Positions 5,034 through 5,198 of a DNA stretch of 5,198 bases are shown piece after piece. Made by a program: the position numbers and the translations under genes. The stretch spans positions 1 to 5,198 of the forward strand of contig DAOVIU010000138.1 of NCBI GenBank assembly GCA_030673585.1, in the 5' to 3' direction. Origin of the DNA: Pseudomonadota bacterium (GTDB lineage: Bacteria; Desulfobacterota; BSN033; G020346125). The stretch's first letter is position 1, and every line of letters begins with the position of its first letter. The notes under the pieces are model-generated. The model saw only the letters and a list, made by a program, of their open reading frames with translations. It was not told the DNA's origin and searched no databases.

Positions 5034-5198
5034 CTAGAACGTCCCTAATTGGCACTGCGCAATCCGGATATTCAGCTTTTCACATGCCGCGGTAATGTCC
5101 ATTTTGGGCAAACCGAATCGTTTTGCGATCTCCCAAGCGGCGGCGCAGGGTAGCCGTCCATTGACCAGACCTGCTCGGAGAGCCTTCTCCAGTTCCGG
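5034..5198 (-). CDS. Unrecognised protein, C-terminal 54 residues (5' end outside window)
   Basis: On the minus strand the frame is open from the window edge to a TAG at 5034-5036. It has protein-like composition throughout and no stop for 54 codons. The visible part reads as amphipathic helices: an opening LEKALRAGLVNGRLPCAAAW, then EIAKRFGLPKMDITAACEKL, and a short beta-like tail NIRIAQCQLGTF. The IAKRFGLPKMDITAACEKL segment resembles a helix-turn-helix (alanine-rich helix, Gly-Leu-Pro turn, second helix), and three cysteines are present (at about 18, 39 and 49 of the visible part). I do not recognise the family. It could be a small DNA-binding protein or the tail of a longer one. It is convergent with the transporter gene. 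Confidence is for a real gene being here, not for any function. Confidence 0.65.
   Translation of the reverse strand, partial: PELEKALRAGLVNGRLPCAAAWEIAKRFGLPKMDITAACEKLNIRIAQCQLGTF

Noticed and set aside
1..5198. CRISPR array, tRNA/rRNA genes, insertion sequences, attachment sites
   Set aside because: I saw no regularly spaced direct repeats, no tRNA-like cloverleaf or CCA end, no transposase or integrase, and no terminal inverted repeats.

Overview
This is an ordinary-looking bacterial chromosome segment with moderate to slightly high GC. AGG/AGA arginine codons are frequent and intergenic gaps are short. RadA/Sms is a bacterial protein. A stand-alone SagB/ThcOx-type flavoprotein next to a small single-cluster ferredoxin suits an anaerobic or redox-versatile, possibly thermophilic lineage, but the sequence does not fix a taxon and I do not name one.

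Layout, left to right. The window opens inside radA (DNA repair ATPase), of which the C-terminal 279 residues are present, including the KNRFG motif and the Lon-like domain. A 183-base gap follows that stays open in the radA frame and looks partly coding. Next, on the same strand, is a complete MidA/NDUFAF7-family SAM-dependent methyltransferase. A GNAT acetyltransferase gene runs convergently towards it on the minus strand. Between the GNAT gene and the next plus-strand gene is a divergent, AT-rich promoter region with a perfect TATAAT. It leads into a SagB-type nitroreductase-like dehydrogenase, followed 71 bases later by a 63-residue ferredoxin with a strong ribosome binding site. A perfect 12-bp GC-rich hairpin closes this unit.

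A second compact regulatory region (TATAAT plus two short dyads) precedes a CzcD-like cation diffusion facilitator (zinc/cobalt/cadmium efflux). The right edge holds the C-terminal 54 residues of a minus-strand gene, short and easily missed, convergent with the transporter and not recognised.

Functionally the window reads as several small independent units: DNA repair (radA), possible protein arginine methylation (midA), an acetyltransferase, a flavoprotein and ferredoxin redox pair, and metal efflux. I see no tRNA or rRNA gene, CRISPR array, insertion sequence or phage gene. The best leads are the SagB-type protein with a ferredoxin and no azole-peptide machinery beside it, the unexplained open stretch between radA and midA, the dyads in front of the transporter gene, and the unrecognised gene at the right edge. 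None amounts to a convincing new system on this sequence alone.
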